NCBI GenBank assembly: GCA_004138175.2
Contig: RYFE02000010.1
Span: 62,001 to 126,000 of the forward strand
DNA length: 64,000 bases
DNA from: Chloroflexales bacterium ZM16-3
GTDB taxonomy: Bacteria > Chloroflexota > Chloroflexia > Chloroflexales > Chloroflexaceae
Direction: 5' to 3'
The notes under the pieces are model-generated. The model was not told the DNA's origin. It worked only from the letters and a program-made list of their open reading frames with translations, and made no database searches. Made by a program: the position numbers and the translations under genes. Positions 1-7,056 of this stretch are shown in pieces; the stretch's first letter is position 1, and every line of letters begins with the position of its first letter.

Positions 1-1186
1 CAGCGTCATACAGCTCCTCGCGATAGAGCGCCCAGACCTGCGAGGCATCCTGCTCGATGCTCCCCGAGCCACGTAGGTCGGAAAGCTGCGGCACATGGCT
101 CGCACGGCCCTCAACCGCGCGCGAGAGCTGTGAGAGCGCCAGCACGGGCTGGCCAAACTCTCGTGCCATCTGCATAAGACCACGGCTAATCTCGGTGACA
201 CGCCGCACGTCATCGGCGCGCGGGTCGGTACTGTCCACAAGTTGCAGATAGTCCACAATCCAGAAATCAATCGGCCGCATCAGCGCCAGCCTGCGGGCGC
301 GCGAGCGTATAGAGTAGACATTGATGGCGCTCGTGTGATCGATAAAAATTGGCAGCTCGCTGATATGTCCTAGCGCATCCATTGACGGCCCATCACCTCG
401 CCTCATGAGGCTCTTGGTTGCTCCAGCTGAGCAGCCTGTTGCCATCGCGAGCAGCCGTTGGAGCAGGAGCTTGCGGTTCATCTCTAGCGAAAAGATTCCG
501 ACTGCATAGCCTTGGCGTGCTAACCCGTCGGCAATCGAGAGAGAAAGAGCCGTTTTGCCGACACTCGGGCGGGCTGCGAGGATGATCAGTTCGTCGTTTT
601 TCATCCCGCCGGTGATCGCATCAAGATCGGGGATAGTTGTCGTCAGGCCGGGTAACCCATTGTCTTCGTCGGCCTGTTCGACATCCTCGAAATACTCGCC
701 TGCGACCTGCGAGAGTGAGACGAACTCCTCTGAGGATCGCCGTTGGGCTACGGCAAAGAGCGTGGCCTCGGCCTTGTCAAGCGTGACTTCTAGCGTGTCA
801 CTCTCGTCATAGCCGAGTGCGACGATCTTCCCGCCTGCCTCGATCAACCGCCTGAGGACGGCAGTACGCTCGACGCTGCGGGCGTAGTACTCAATATGAA
901 CTGCGGTCGGAACATCGCCCAAGAGCTCACCGAGGAAGGACATACCACCAACCAGATCGAGTCGCTCCTGGCGGCGTAGTTCGGTCGTCACCGTGGTGAG
1001 GTCAGGTGGCTCACGGCGACCATAACACGTCAGCATGGCTGAGTACACCAGGGCATGCTTCTCAAGGTAGAAGAACTCAGGCAAGAGCCAGCCTGCTACT
1101 GCTACAATGGCTTCGCGGTCGAGAAGGATCGACCCAAGGGTGGCCCTCTCAGCTGAAAGGTCACACGGCACAGATTTCACGCTCAT
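1..1186 (-). CDS. dnaB: Replicative DNA helicase, DnaB family (3' end beyond window)
   Basis: The minus-strand frame is open from an ATG at 1186 to the window edge, about 395 codons. The first ~150 residues resemble the DnaB N-terminal helical domain. The RecA-like domain follows, with Walker A ARPSVGKTALSL (near residue 210) and Walker B-like IDFWIVDYLQLVD, then the DnaB4-type stretch LALSQLSRAVEGR and LSDLRGSGSIEQDA. DnaB is the hexameric helicase that unwinds DNA at replication forks. Its ATG overlaps the TGA of the upstream initiator gene (ATGA), suggesting translational coupling, as in phage and plasmid replication modules. It is more likely the helicase of the integrated element than the chromosomal copy, which is an inference from the neighbouring recombinase and initiator. 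Confidence 0.93.
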   Translation of the reverse strand, partial: MSVKSVPCDLSAERATLGSILLDREAIVAVAGWLLPEFFYLEKHALVYSAMLTCYGRREPPDLTTVTTELRRQERLDLVGGMSFLGELLGDVPTAVHIEYYARSVERTAVLRRLIEAGGKIVALGYDESDTLEVTLDKAEATLFAVAQRRSSEEFVSLSQVAGEYFEDVEQADEDNGLPGLTTTIPDLDAITGGMKNDELIILAARPSVGKTALSLSIADGLARQGYAVGIFSLEMNRKLLLQRLLAMATGCSAGATKSLMRRGDGPSMDALGHISELPIFIDHTSAINVYSIRSRARRLALMRPIDFWIVDYLQLVDSTDPRADDVRRVTEISRGLMQMAREFGQPVLALSQLSRAVEGRASHVPQLSDLRGSGSIEQDASQVWALYREELYDA

Positions 1187-2532
1187 GCGGCATCCTCACT
1201 CTGCGGCGGGTACTCGGATCGGAATCGAGCCATCACTGCATGCTTTGCCTCCTGCGTCTCCGCATTGCGCAACCGCCGAAGCCACGTTCCCCGCTCAGTT
1301 CCACTTAATCGCGGATCGTAGAGAAGCGGCGTGTCATCCACCGGCTCTGCATTCCCCAACGAGTTCGAGCCTTGACTACCAACACGTGGGCGGCGAAGTC
1401 GGGCAGGCGCATCAGGACGATCACTGCCGTAGCTGCCCTCCGATCTCCAGCGGCGCAGAGTGCTGCGCACCGCCGCCAGCCAGTCCCGAACCTCTCCACC
1501 GAGTTTCACAGCGAGGATGGCCCGACCAACCCAGTACCAGCCATACCCGCCTGTTGGCACATCATGCTCGCTGGCTAACTGTGCCAGAGCTCCATCGTCG
1601 AGGTTGTCAGTAATCGGGCAGACCATATGCCACATAGCGAGCGGGTGATGGCCAAGAGGGAACTCTTCTGCGGGGGGAGTGGGTGGTTCGGATTCGCGCG
1701 TAAGCGCATCCCGTTCCTTCCTTCCTTCCTTCCTTCCCATGTGATCCGGTAGCGGATCAGAGAAATTGACCTCCTGATCCGGTAGCGGATCAGAGAAATT
1801 GACCTCCTGATCCGGTAGCGGATCAGAGAAATTGACCTCCTGATCCGGTAGCGGATCAGAGAGGTTCGCTCTCTGAGCTACGCGAGCTGATGCCAGATCA
1901 GAGAGATTGACCTCCTGATCCGCTACCGGATCAGAAAGATCGAGAGCCATCTGGTTGGGCGGTAGGGACATGCCCGTCAGAGTGTGGTCGAAAAGCTGCA
2001 CACGCCAGGCTGCAATGATCGCCTCGGCCTGGTCGCTGCTCTCATGCTCTAACTGGCGAAGTGGGATGGTATAGATCGGCTGCGACTTCGGCTTCCCACC
2101 ACCAGTCTTACCTGCACCAACCAAGTGATCAAACACCCGACGGCCAGCCTCGACGATGAGACCGAGATCAAGCAACTTGCGTAGACGTGGATGGACGCTC
2201 TTCTGATCCATCCCTCCGATAGCAGCGATCTGACGCTGATTGAACCCACTCTGCTCCGGGAAGGCGAGCATAAGCCAACGCAGTGAGTACCATGTGGCTA
2301 ACAGCGCTGGCGGCTCCGGGCGTGCTCCCAGTTTGATAGTGCCGTCTGCAAGCACCACACTGTCATAACGACCAGGATTACGGCAGCGCTCGGCCACGAT
2401 GAGCGGTATCGCAGTGCGATATACCTCTCCCTCGATCGCCGGCGGTCGGGTGTGAAGCATACGGTCTGGAATACTCATATGTGCATACCTATGACAACGC
2501 TCTACCAAGCTATTCGGTGGAGCGCAACTCAT
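1183..2532 (-). CDS. Replication initiator-like winged-helix protein with internal 11-residue repeats
   Basis: A 449-residue protein. Residues ~75-140 look like a winged helix-turn-helix (SGFNQRQIAAIGGMDQKSV, then LRKLLDLGLIVEAG). The middle carries tandem 11-residue repeats SDPLPDQEVNF encoded by 33-bp DNA repeats, followed by a charged RKEGRKERD stretch. The C-terminal part is hydrophilic. The position directly before an overlapping dnaB and near a recombinase fits a phage or plasmid initiator comparable in layout to lambda O or P22 gp18. The family is not certain. The start is ambiguous: an ATG at 2478 (MSIPDRM) is also possible, and neither has a strong ribosome-binding site. Confidence 0.72.
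   Translation of the reverse strand: MSCAPPNSLVERCHRYAHMSIPDRMLHTRPPAIEGEVYRTAIPLIVAERCRNPGRYDSVVLADGTIKLGARPEPPALLATWYSLRWLMLAFPEQSGFNQRQIAAIGGMDQKSVHPRLRKLLDLGLIVEAGRRVFDHLVGAGKTGGGKPKSQPIYTIPLRQLEHESSDQAEAIIAAWRVQLFDHTLTGMSLPPNQMALDLSDPVADQEVNLSDLASARVAQRANLSDPLPDQEVNFSDPLPDQEVNFSDPLPDQEVNFSDPLPDHMGRKEGRKERDALTRESEPPTPPAEEFPLGHHPLAMWHMVCPITDNLDDGALAQLASEHDVPTGGYGWYWVGRAILAVKLGGEVRDWLAAVRSTLRRWRSEGSYGSDRPDAPARLRRPRVGSQGSNSLGNAEPVDDTPLLYDPRLSGTERGTWLRRLRNAETQEAKHAVMARFRSEYPPQSEDAA
1714..1737. repeat. TTCC tetranucleotide microsatellite (6 copies)
   Basis: Six perfect TTCC units lie within the initiator gene and encode the GRKEGRKE stretch. Gain or loss of units would shift the frame downstream of the iteron repeats and remove the C-terminal third of the protein. 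Confidence 0.85.
1743..1947. repeat. Iteron-like 33-bp direct repeats inside the initiator gene (possible origin)
   Basis: Three perfect 33-bp units start at 1743, 1776 and 1809, a diverged fourth at 1842, a partial copy near 1889 and a variant with the core reversed at 1916. Each unit opens with GATCCGGTAGCGGATC, a 16-bp interrupted palindrome (GATCCG / CGGATC). Repeats of this kind inside an initiator gene, just before a helicase gene, resemble the lambda ori inside gene O. Origin function is an inference. Confidence 0.7.
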
Positions 2533-2582
2533 TACCCAAGAATTACTTGGGGGTGTCTAGCGGTTCTATCATCAGTCAGTCG

Positions 2583-2849
2583 CTATCCGTCGTCTGAGAC
2601 GCCGTAGCGGCCCTCGATAAGCCGCAGAAGCACATAACTCGCATCGCTGGCGGTATCAGCAGCGATATCTCGCGCTCTGCGGAGTGACGTAAGATTGCTC
2701 TCCGGCACGTGACCGGATAGCTGCTCGATGAAACTATCGAGGAGATCCCTTTGATTGCGTGCGCGGTCGGCGATGGTACGTGCGGCATTCACCGCATCGC
2801 GCCGTGCAGACTCAGCGCCGTCTGGCCAACGCCGGCGCTTAGTAGGCAT
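2583..2849 (-). CDS. Small hypothetical protein, helical and charged
   Basis: An 88-residue protein rich in Arg, Ala, Asp and Glu with no cysteines and no membrane segment. It looks mostly alpha-helical (AESARRDAVNAARTIADRARN). It precedes the initiator gene on the same strand by about 50 bp and is probably the first gene of the element's replication operon. A GGACA-type ribosome-binding site lies before its ATG. I do not recognise the family. An overlapping frame (2576-2788) is less likely because its composition is unlike a protein. Confidence 0.5.
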   Translation of the reverse strand: MPTKRRRWPDGAESARRDAVNAARTIADRARNQRDLLDSFIEQLSGHVPESNLTSLRRARDIAADTASDASYVLLRLIEGRYGVSDDG

Positions 2850-3149
2850 ATCCGGTGTCCTTGCATAGTGGCATCGGGCGTTCGCGCGATATAGCGAGCC
2901 TCATTGACACCTATCCGGGTGGCTGGCAGGTATCATCGGGGTACGACACGCGTTTCGCGAGATGCGATGATGGTGATACGCGTATCCGTAGAGATACGCG
3001 CGACTCCGTGGGCGGACGCGATCTTTTCTCGGCGATAGAGTTAAAATGGGTAGTGCCTTCGTCACTGAATAAACATTGCACAAGGGGTTTAGGTTGCTAG
3101 GGTGGCATGGGCTGGCGATGGACGCTGGCCACTTGTTTGAGGATGATGT
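2850..3149. promoter_or_regulatory. Divergent control region between replication operon and recombinase
   Basis: No convincing gene is present. The region is less GC-rich than its surroundings. It holds a perfect 12-bp palindrome GATACGCGTATC at 2975-2986 and a further GATACGCG copy at 2993-3000, which look like a repressor operator shared by the leftward replication genes and the rightward recombinase. The operator role is inferred. Confidence 0.45.
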
Positions 3150-4091
3150 ATGGATCACCATCCCCTAGTCAGCGCTTGGATACGCGACCTAGCGCTGACT
3201 CACGCCACCACCACTCGCGCCCGTTACAGTCGTATCCTGAACTGCCTCATCCGCGACCTACCTGAGGGTGTGTCTCTCGCCAACTGCACAGATCGCGAGA
3301 TTCGCACCTACCTGGCCATGCGTGCCGAGGCGGGCATCAGCGCTCGCACCCAGCGCCAGACACTTAGCGCAATGCGCTGCTGGTCGCTATGGGCGATGCG
3401 GGAAGGCCTTCGCATGGACGATCCGACTCGGCTGATCACCTGGCCGAAGCTGCCGAAGACACGGATGCGGCCGCTTTCTGCGGCCCAGCTGCGCCAGCTC
3501 CTCAAGTTGCTGCGTGATGGCCCGCCCTCGCGGCGGGGCGTCTCAAACTGGCAGTGGGAGCGCAACCGTCGGGCGCTGCTGCTGATGCTCTACGCAGGCC
3601 TGAGGCTCTCCGAGGTCGGAGCGCTGCTATGGGAGCAGATCGACCTGGAGGCGCGGTTGCTCTATGTTGAGGATGGGAAGGGGGCGAAGGATCGGACGTT
3701 GCCGATTCACCGCGAGCTCCTGGCTGCCCTGTACGCCGTTCCTGCGCAGGAACGGGTGGGCTCGGTAGCGGGGTCGCGGAAGGGCAAGCCCATGGGGCCG
3801 AAGACGATGGCGCATATCTGCCAGCGCTGGCTGCCGTCAATGGGGATCGAGGATGTGACGGCGCATAGCCTGCGCCGCACCTGCGCCACCTTGATGCGGA
3901 GAAACGGATCTGATCTCGAGGCGATCCGGGGCATGCTGGGGCATGAGAGCCTGGCGACTACAGAGATTTACCTGGGGCCTGACCCCGAACTGCTGCGGCG
4001 CGGGGTGGATCAGTTGCCGGACATTGATGCGTTGCTAGAGGCTCCACCTGACATCCGAGCGCTGCCAAAGAGACGAGCTACGGGCGACTAA
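3150..4091 (+). CDS. Tyrosine recombinase / integrase (XerC/D-like)
   Basis: 313 residues, the usual length for Xer-type recombinases. The N-terminal SAM-like DNA-binding domain spans about residues 5-95. The catalytic domain shows the Arg in GLRLSEV, the Lys region GKGAKDRTLPIH, the HxxR box HSLRRT, the second His in LGHESLATTEIYL and the nucleophilic Tyr in the same stretch. These enzymes integrate and excise mobile elements or resolve dimers. The position at the edge of a replication module and just before a large palindrome suggests it serves the element rather than chromosome dimer resolution. Confidence 0.92.
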   Translation: MDHHPLVSAWIRDLALTHATTTRARYSRILNCLIRDLPEGVSLANCTDREIRTYLAMRAEAGISARTQRQTLSAMRCWSLWAMREGLRMDDPTRLITWPKLPKTRMRPLSAAQLRQLLKLLRDGPPSRRGVSNWQWERNRRALLLMLYAGLRLSEVGALLWEQIDLEARLLYVEDGKGAKDRTLPIHRELLAALYAVPAQERVGSVAGSRKGKPMGPKTMAHICQRWLPSMGIEDVTAHSLRRTCATLMRRNGSDLEAIRGMLGHESLATTEIYLGPDPELLRRGVDQLPDIDALLEAPPDIRALPKRRATGD

Positions 4092-4092
4092 T

Positions 4093-4218
4093 TTGGTATA
4101 ATGTTCTAGTAGTAATATGAGCTCTGGCGGGCGAGAACCACCAGTTCTGACAAGCATCCCGCCCATCAGAGCTGATAGTAATTAGAACATTATTTCAACC
4201 ATGATATTCATTGGTATA
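4093..4218. repeat. Large imperfect palindrome flanked by TTGGTATA, possible recombination site
   Basis: Arms ATAATGTTCTA at 4098-4108 and TAGAACATTAT at 4183-4193 are perfect inverted copies, and pairing extends imperfectly inward through GAGCTCTGGCGGGC and GCCCATCAGAGCT. TTGGTATA occurs at 4093-4100 and 4211-4218 as a direct repeat around it. It starts right after the recombinase stop. A site for the adjacent recombinase is plausible but not shown. Confidence 0.5.
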
Positions 4219-4245
4219 AAGCTCCCTGTCCCCCAGCCAAAAATT

Positions 4246-4290
4246 TGAGCCGGCACCACAACAGTGTGGTGTCGGCTCATTTATGTTATT
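4246..4290 (+). terminator. Rho-independent terminator after the recombinase
   Basis: A 15-bp stem (4246-4260 pairs with 4265-4279, one mismatch) with loop ACAG is followed by a T-rich tail TTTATGTTATT. It is the right size and composition for intrinsic termination of the rightward transcript. Confidence 0.75.
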
Positions 4291-4314
4291 GGTAAGGTGC
4301 GCCAGGTACGGTTG

Positions 4315-4510
4315 TTCGCCCCTGCAAGGGGACGCAGCATAGCCTGTCACCGCTGGAAACAGCGGTTTGGCATGGCGATGAGAACTTTCCCTTCGTGGCT
4401 CACCCGCTTGAGCCGCCAGGGAGGCATCTAGCCGACCACCCGCTTTCGCAGGCGGTTCCGGCGTCGGCGCAGGCCGACGCCCGACGCGCTGCGCCCGGCG
4501 ATGCGGTTTC
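4315..4510. repeat. GC-rich palindromic intergenic repeats
   Basis: No gene is supported here. The stretch is a chain of short palindromes, including GCGTCGGCGCAGGCCGACGC near 4463-4482. The same motif recurs inverted near 62085-62105, so this looks like a dispersed palindromic repeat and not coding sequence. Confidence 0.45.
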
Positions 4511-4570
4511 AGCCGCCCGCTATGAATGCCTTTGCATGAGCAGACGGCGCGCCCACCACGTTAGAGGGGC

Positions 4571-4628
4571 TTGCATGTTGCCAAGATAGTGCTATACTGA
4601 CACTAATTAGTGTCAGTATAGCACTATC
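4571..4628 (+). promoter_or_regulatory. Promoter overlapped by a perfect 44-bp palindromic operator
   Basis: A sigma-70-like promoter (TTGCAT at 4571-4576, 16-bp spacer, TATACT at 4593-4598) is overlaid by a perfect 44-bp palindrome at 4585-4628 whose centre, between 4606 and 4607, is close to the predicted transcription start. The gene at 4654 follows with the ribosome-binding site CAGGAG. The geometry suggests tight repression of the vault-like gene. The long stem could instead act in the RNA leader. Confidence 0.6.
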
Positions 4629-4653
4629 CGCCACGACCCACAGGAGCCCCACG

Positions 4654-6042
4654 ATGATCATCCCATGGGTGGCCTTCCTCAAAGAAGACGAGCAACTGCT
4701 GATCGAGACACCAACCCGCCGTCGCATCGCCAACGGCCCCGGCGCGGTGATCACCCCGGCCCTCTCCCGCGTCAGCCGCCGCGAGGCCATCGCGCTTGGG
4801 CCAACCGACTACCTGCGCGTGCGCGATACGCTCAGCGGCGAGCTACGCAACGAGACCGGCCCGAAGCTGCTCTTCCTCGGCCCCGGCGAGGAGGTGGCCG
4901 AAGAGCTACAGGCCATCCCGCTCAAGCGAGGCCAGTATATGCGCCTGATCGACCAGAGCAGCGGCGCGATCCGGGTTGAGCGCGGCGAGGGGCGGGTCGT
5001 CCTTGCCCCAACCGAGGCTATCCTGGAGGATGTGCGCGACGGGATCAACATTGATGAGCAGACGGCGGTGCTGGTGCGCGACACCATCGCGGGCGGGCTG
5101 GAGCTGATCACCGCGCCGCAGGTCTTCGCGCCCGCGCCAACCCAGCAGATCGTCGAGGTGCGGCGGCGGGTGCGCCTGGAGGACCACGAGGCCGTGGTGA
5201 TTAAGGAGCGTAGCGGGGCCTACCGTATCCGCACCGGTGCCGACGCCGAGCGGGCCTTCTTCCTCGGCCCCTACGACGAGCTCGTCACCTTCCGCTGGTC
5301 GAGCGGCCTGCACAAGGATCGCCGCGAGCTGAAGATCACCCACCTCGACCAGCGCCCGAAGTTTATGTGGTACGAGCTAGAGGCCCGCACCCAGGACAAC
5401 GTCGAGCTGACGATCGGGATCACCTTCTTCTGGCAGATCGTGGGCGTGGAGCGCATGGTGCGCACCACCGACGATACGCCCGGCGATGTCTGCTCGCACG
5501 CGCGCAGCCAGATCATCCAGTCGGTCTCGCAGGTGAGCCTGGAGCGCTTCCTGGCCGCCTTCAACGCGATCATCCGCGAGGCGGTGCTGGGCGGGGGCGA
5601 CAGCTTCTACGATGAGCGCGGGGTGGTGCTGCACGCCGTGGAGGTGCGCGCCGTCTCCTGCAAGGACCCGGCGACCCAGCGGGTGCTCCAGGAGATCATC
5701 CAGGAGACGACCAACCGGCTGAACCGGCTCCAGCAGCAGGAGAGCGAGAACGAGGTGCGGCTGCGCCAGATCCGTGGCGAGACGGAGGCCGAGGAGCTGC
5801 GCGGCCGGCTGATGGATGTGCGCCGCGTGGTGGAGCTGGCCCAGGCCGAGATCGGCGGGGCCGCCGAGGCCGGGCGGGTGCGGGCCTTCCTGGACGCTCT
5901 GGGCGCCGAGCTGGCCCCCGCCGAGAAGCTGGCCGTCTTCCAGACCCTGCGCAAGCAGGAGGCTCTGATGGCGCTCAGCACCGGCAGCGCCAGCCTCTTC
6001 TTCACCCCCGAGGACGTGGACCTGCGTATCCAGACGCGCTAG
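4654..6042 (+). CDS. Major vault protein (MVP)-like protein
   Basis: A 462-residue soluble protein with no signal peptide. Residues 1-215 hold about five vault-type repeats of ~40-50 residues, ending in turns such as TGPKLLFLGPGEEV and AERAFFLGPYDEL. Residues ~225-345 match the MVP shoulder (SPFH/band-7-like) domain in order: LTIGITFFWQIVGV, SQIIQSVSQVSLERFLAAF, IIREAVLG, HAVEVRAVSCKDPATQRVLQ. The run IQETTNRLNRLQQQESENEV parallels the start of the MVP cap helix. Residues ~340-445 form a long helix. MVP builds vault particles in eukaryotes, where it is ~860-890 residues with nine repeats, so this version is about half size. The match is from memory of human MVP. A generic SPFH protein is the alternative, but it would lack the repeats. 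Confidence 0.78.
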   Translation: MIIPWVAFLKEDEQLLIETPTRRRIANGPGAVITPALSRVSRREAIALGPTDYLRVRDTLSGELRNETGPKLLFLGPGEEVAEELQAIPLKRGQYMRLIDQSSGAIRVERGEGRVVLAPTEAILEDVRDGINIDEQTAVLVRDTIAGGLELITAPQVFAPAPTQQIVEVRRRVRLEDHEAVVIKERSGAYRIRTGADAERAFFLGPYDELVTFRWSSGLHKDRRELKITHLDQRPKFMWYELEARTQDNVELTIGITFFWQIVGVERMVRTTDDTPGDVCSHARSQIIQSVSQVSLERFLAAFNAIIREAVLGGGDSFYDERGVVLHAVEVRAVSCKDPATQRVLQEIIQETTNRLNRLQQQESENEVRLRQIRGETEAEELRGRLMDVRRVVELAQAEIGGAAEAGRVRAFLDALGAELAPAEKLAVFQTLRKQEALMALSTGSASLFFTPEDVDLRIQTR

Positions 6043-6064
6043 CGCGTTGGCGCGCGCCCTCTGG

Positions 6065-6111
6065 TTTATGATTGCGAGTTGGTGGCTTTGCCACCAACCC
6101 GCAATCATAAA
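6065..6111. terminator. Hairpin between convergent genes
   Basis: A ~21-bp stem with one mismatch around a TTT loop (GTTGGTGGC / GCCACCAAC) lies between the vault-like gene and the protoglobin gene, which converge. There is no long T-tract, so termination may be factor-assisted. Confidence 0.5.
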
Positions 6112-6120
6112 GACCACAAG

Positions 6121-6157
6121 GCTCAGTGCCTCAGTGCCTCAGTGCCTCAGTGCTCTA
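6121..6157. repeat. CTCAGTGC octamer array abutting a stop codon
   Basis: Four tandem copies of CTCAGTGC (CACTGAGG type on the minus strand) lie immediately after the TAG stop of the protoglobin gene (minus strand reads TAGAGCACTGAGG). Degenerate copies recur at 6835-6880. Confidence 0.85.
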
Positions 6158-6715
6158 CCCCTCGCCGGCGAGCAGGCGGCGGGCCAGCATCTCGCCGCCG
6201 ACGAGGTCGACCAGGTGGGCGAGCTGGTTGTCCTCGTATGCCTGGTTGAAGATCGCGGCGTCGAGGGCCAGCACCTTATAGAAGGCCCGCTGGGCTGCCT
6301 CGGGCTCTCGCGAGGTCTTAGCGATAGCGACGCCGTGGGGGATGATCACATCGAGCATGGCCAGGGGGTAGCGCACGGGCAGGCCGATCTTCACATGCAC
6401 CTCGCCGATGCGCAGGCGGCGGGCGGCGTAGTCGGCCCCGTAGCTGCCGCCAAAGAGCTGGATGAACCACTCGATGATCGTCCGGTGCAGGCCGGCCATG
6501 GGCACGCCATCAATGAACTCGACCGCGTTGGCGTGGGTGCCCAGCCGGCCGTAGAACTCCTCGGCCATCTGCGGTCCGCGAACCGCCGCCTCGCCCGCCA
6601 GATCCCCGAGCAGCGCGGCCTCCTCGGCGCTCAGCCCCATCAGGGCGATCAGCTCGTCGAGCACCGCCGCGCCCTTGACCCCCCAGCTGCTACGACTCCT
6701 CAGTTGTCCATTCAT
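6155..6715 (-). CDS. Protoglobin / globin-coupled sensor-type heme protein
   Basis: 186 residues from the ATG at 6715, chosen because AAGGAG sits 7 nt upstream; an ATG at 6733 would place that site inside the gene. The sequence fits the all-helical protoglobin family (PF11563). The candidate proximal His is in IGEVHVKIGLPVRYPLAMLDV, preceded by the helix LHRTIIEWFIQLFGGSYGADYAARRLRIG. There is no attached output domain, so it may be a stand-alone O2/NO-binding globin. It lies near a diguanylate cyclase gene, but on the opposite strand, so no joint function can be claimed. Confidence 0.8.
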   Translation of the reverse strand: MNGQLRSRSSWGVKGAAVLDELIALMGLSAEEAALLGDLAGEAAVRGPQMAEEFYGRLGTHANAVEFIDGVPMAGLHRTIIEWFIQLFGGSYGADYAARRLRIGEVHVKIGLPVRYPLAMLDVIIPHGVAIAKTSREPEAAQRAFYKVLALDAAIFNQAYEDNQLAHLVDLVGGEMLARRLLAGEG

Positions 6716-7056
6716 GCCGCCGCTCCTTTGCATAGTGTGCTGCTGCCGCGTGTCAGGATAGCGCCCGCATTGTACTCTATAGCGGCGGGCAGAGGGATTG
6801 AGCCTGTCAATAGGAAGGTGCGAGCGCAGCGAGCCACCAAGTTCAGTGCCTCAGTGGCTCAAGCATGCTGCTCAGTGCTATAGTGGCGCAACCGGGTGGG
6901 GCGGGCGCTGTGAATAGGTCGGGCAAATATAGACACCAGAGATAGATAGGGAACAGGGATGATGTAGCGCCTTTACACAAGGTGTATACTTATATGCGGC
7001 TCACTACGATGATACATGCGCCGCGCCGGCTATGCTTTATGTCGTAGAGGTGGGCC
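6716..7056. other. Divergent intergenic region
   Basis: No gene is seen. It contains scattered degenerate CAGTGCCT units at 6835-6880 and a more AT-rich part at 6960-7010, with TTTACA and TATACTTATA words that may form promoters for the downstream diguanylate cyclase. No operator is clear. Confidence 0.4.

Noticed and set aside
1006-1648. Plus-strand open frames of 60-168 codons opposite the helicase and initiator
   Set aside because: Composition and lack of family likeness show they are antisense shadows of the minus-strand genes.
2855-3161. Short frames of 81 and 86 codons in the control region
   Set aside because: They overlap each other on opposite strands, have no ribosome-binding site and no protein-like composition. 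The operator palindromes lie inside them.
4098-4193. Integron attC site
   Set aside because: The palindrome near the recombinase lacks the RYYYAAC and GTTRRRY boxes, and the recombinase has no IntI-specific insert.
4201-4240. tRNA 3' end as an integration site
   Set aside because: CCCCCAGCCA looks like an acceptor end, but no T-arm or cloverleaf can be formed.
4585-4628. Rho-independent terminator
   Set aside because: The 44-bp palindrome has no T-tract and no upstream gene on its strand. Its overlap with a promoter fits an operator better.
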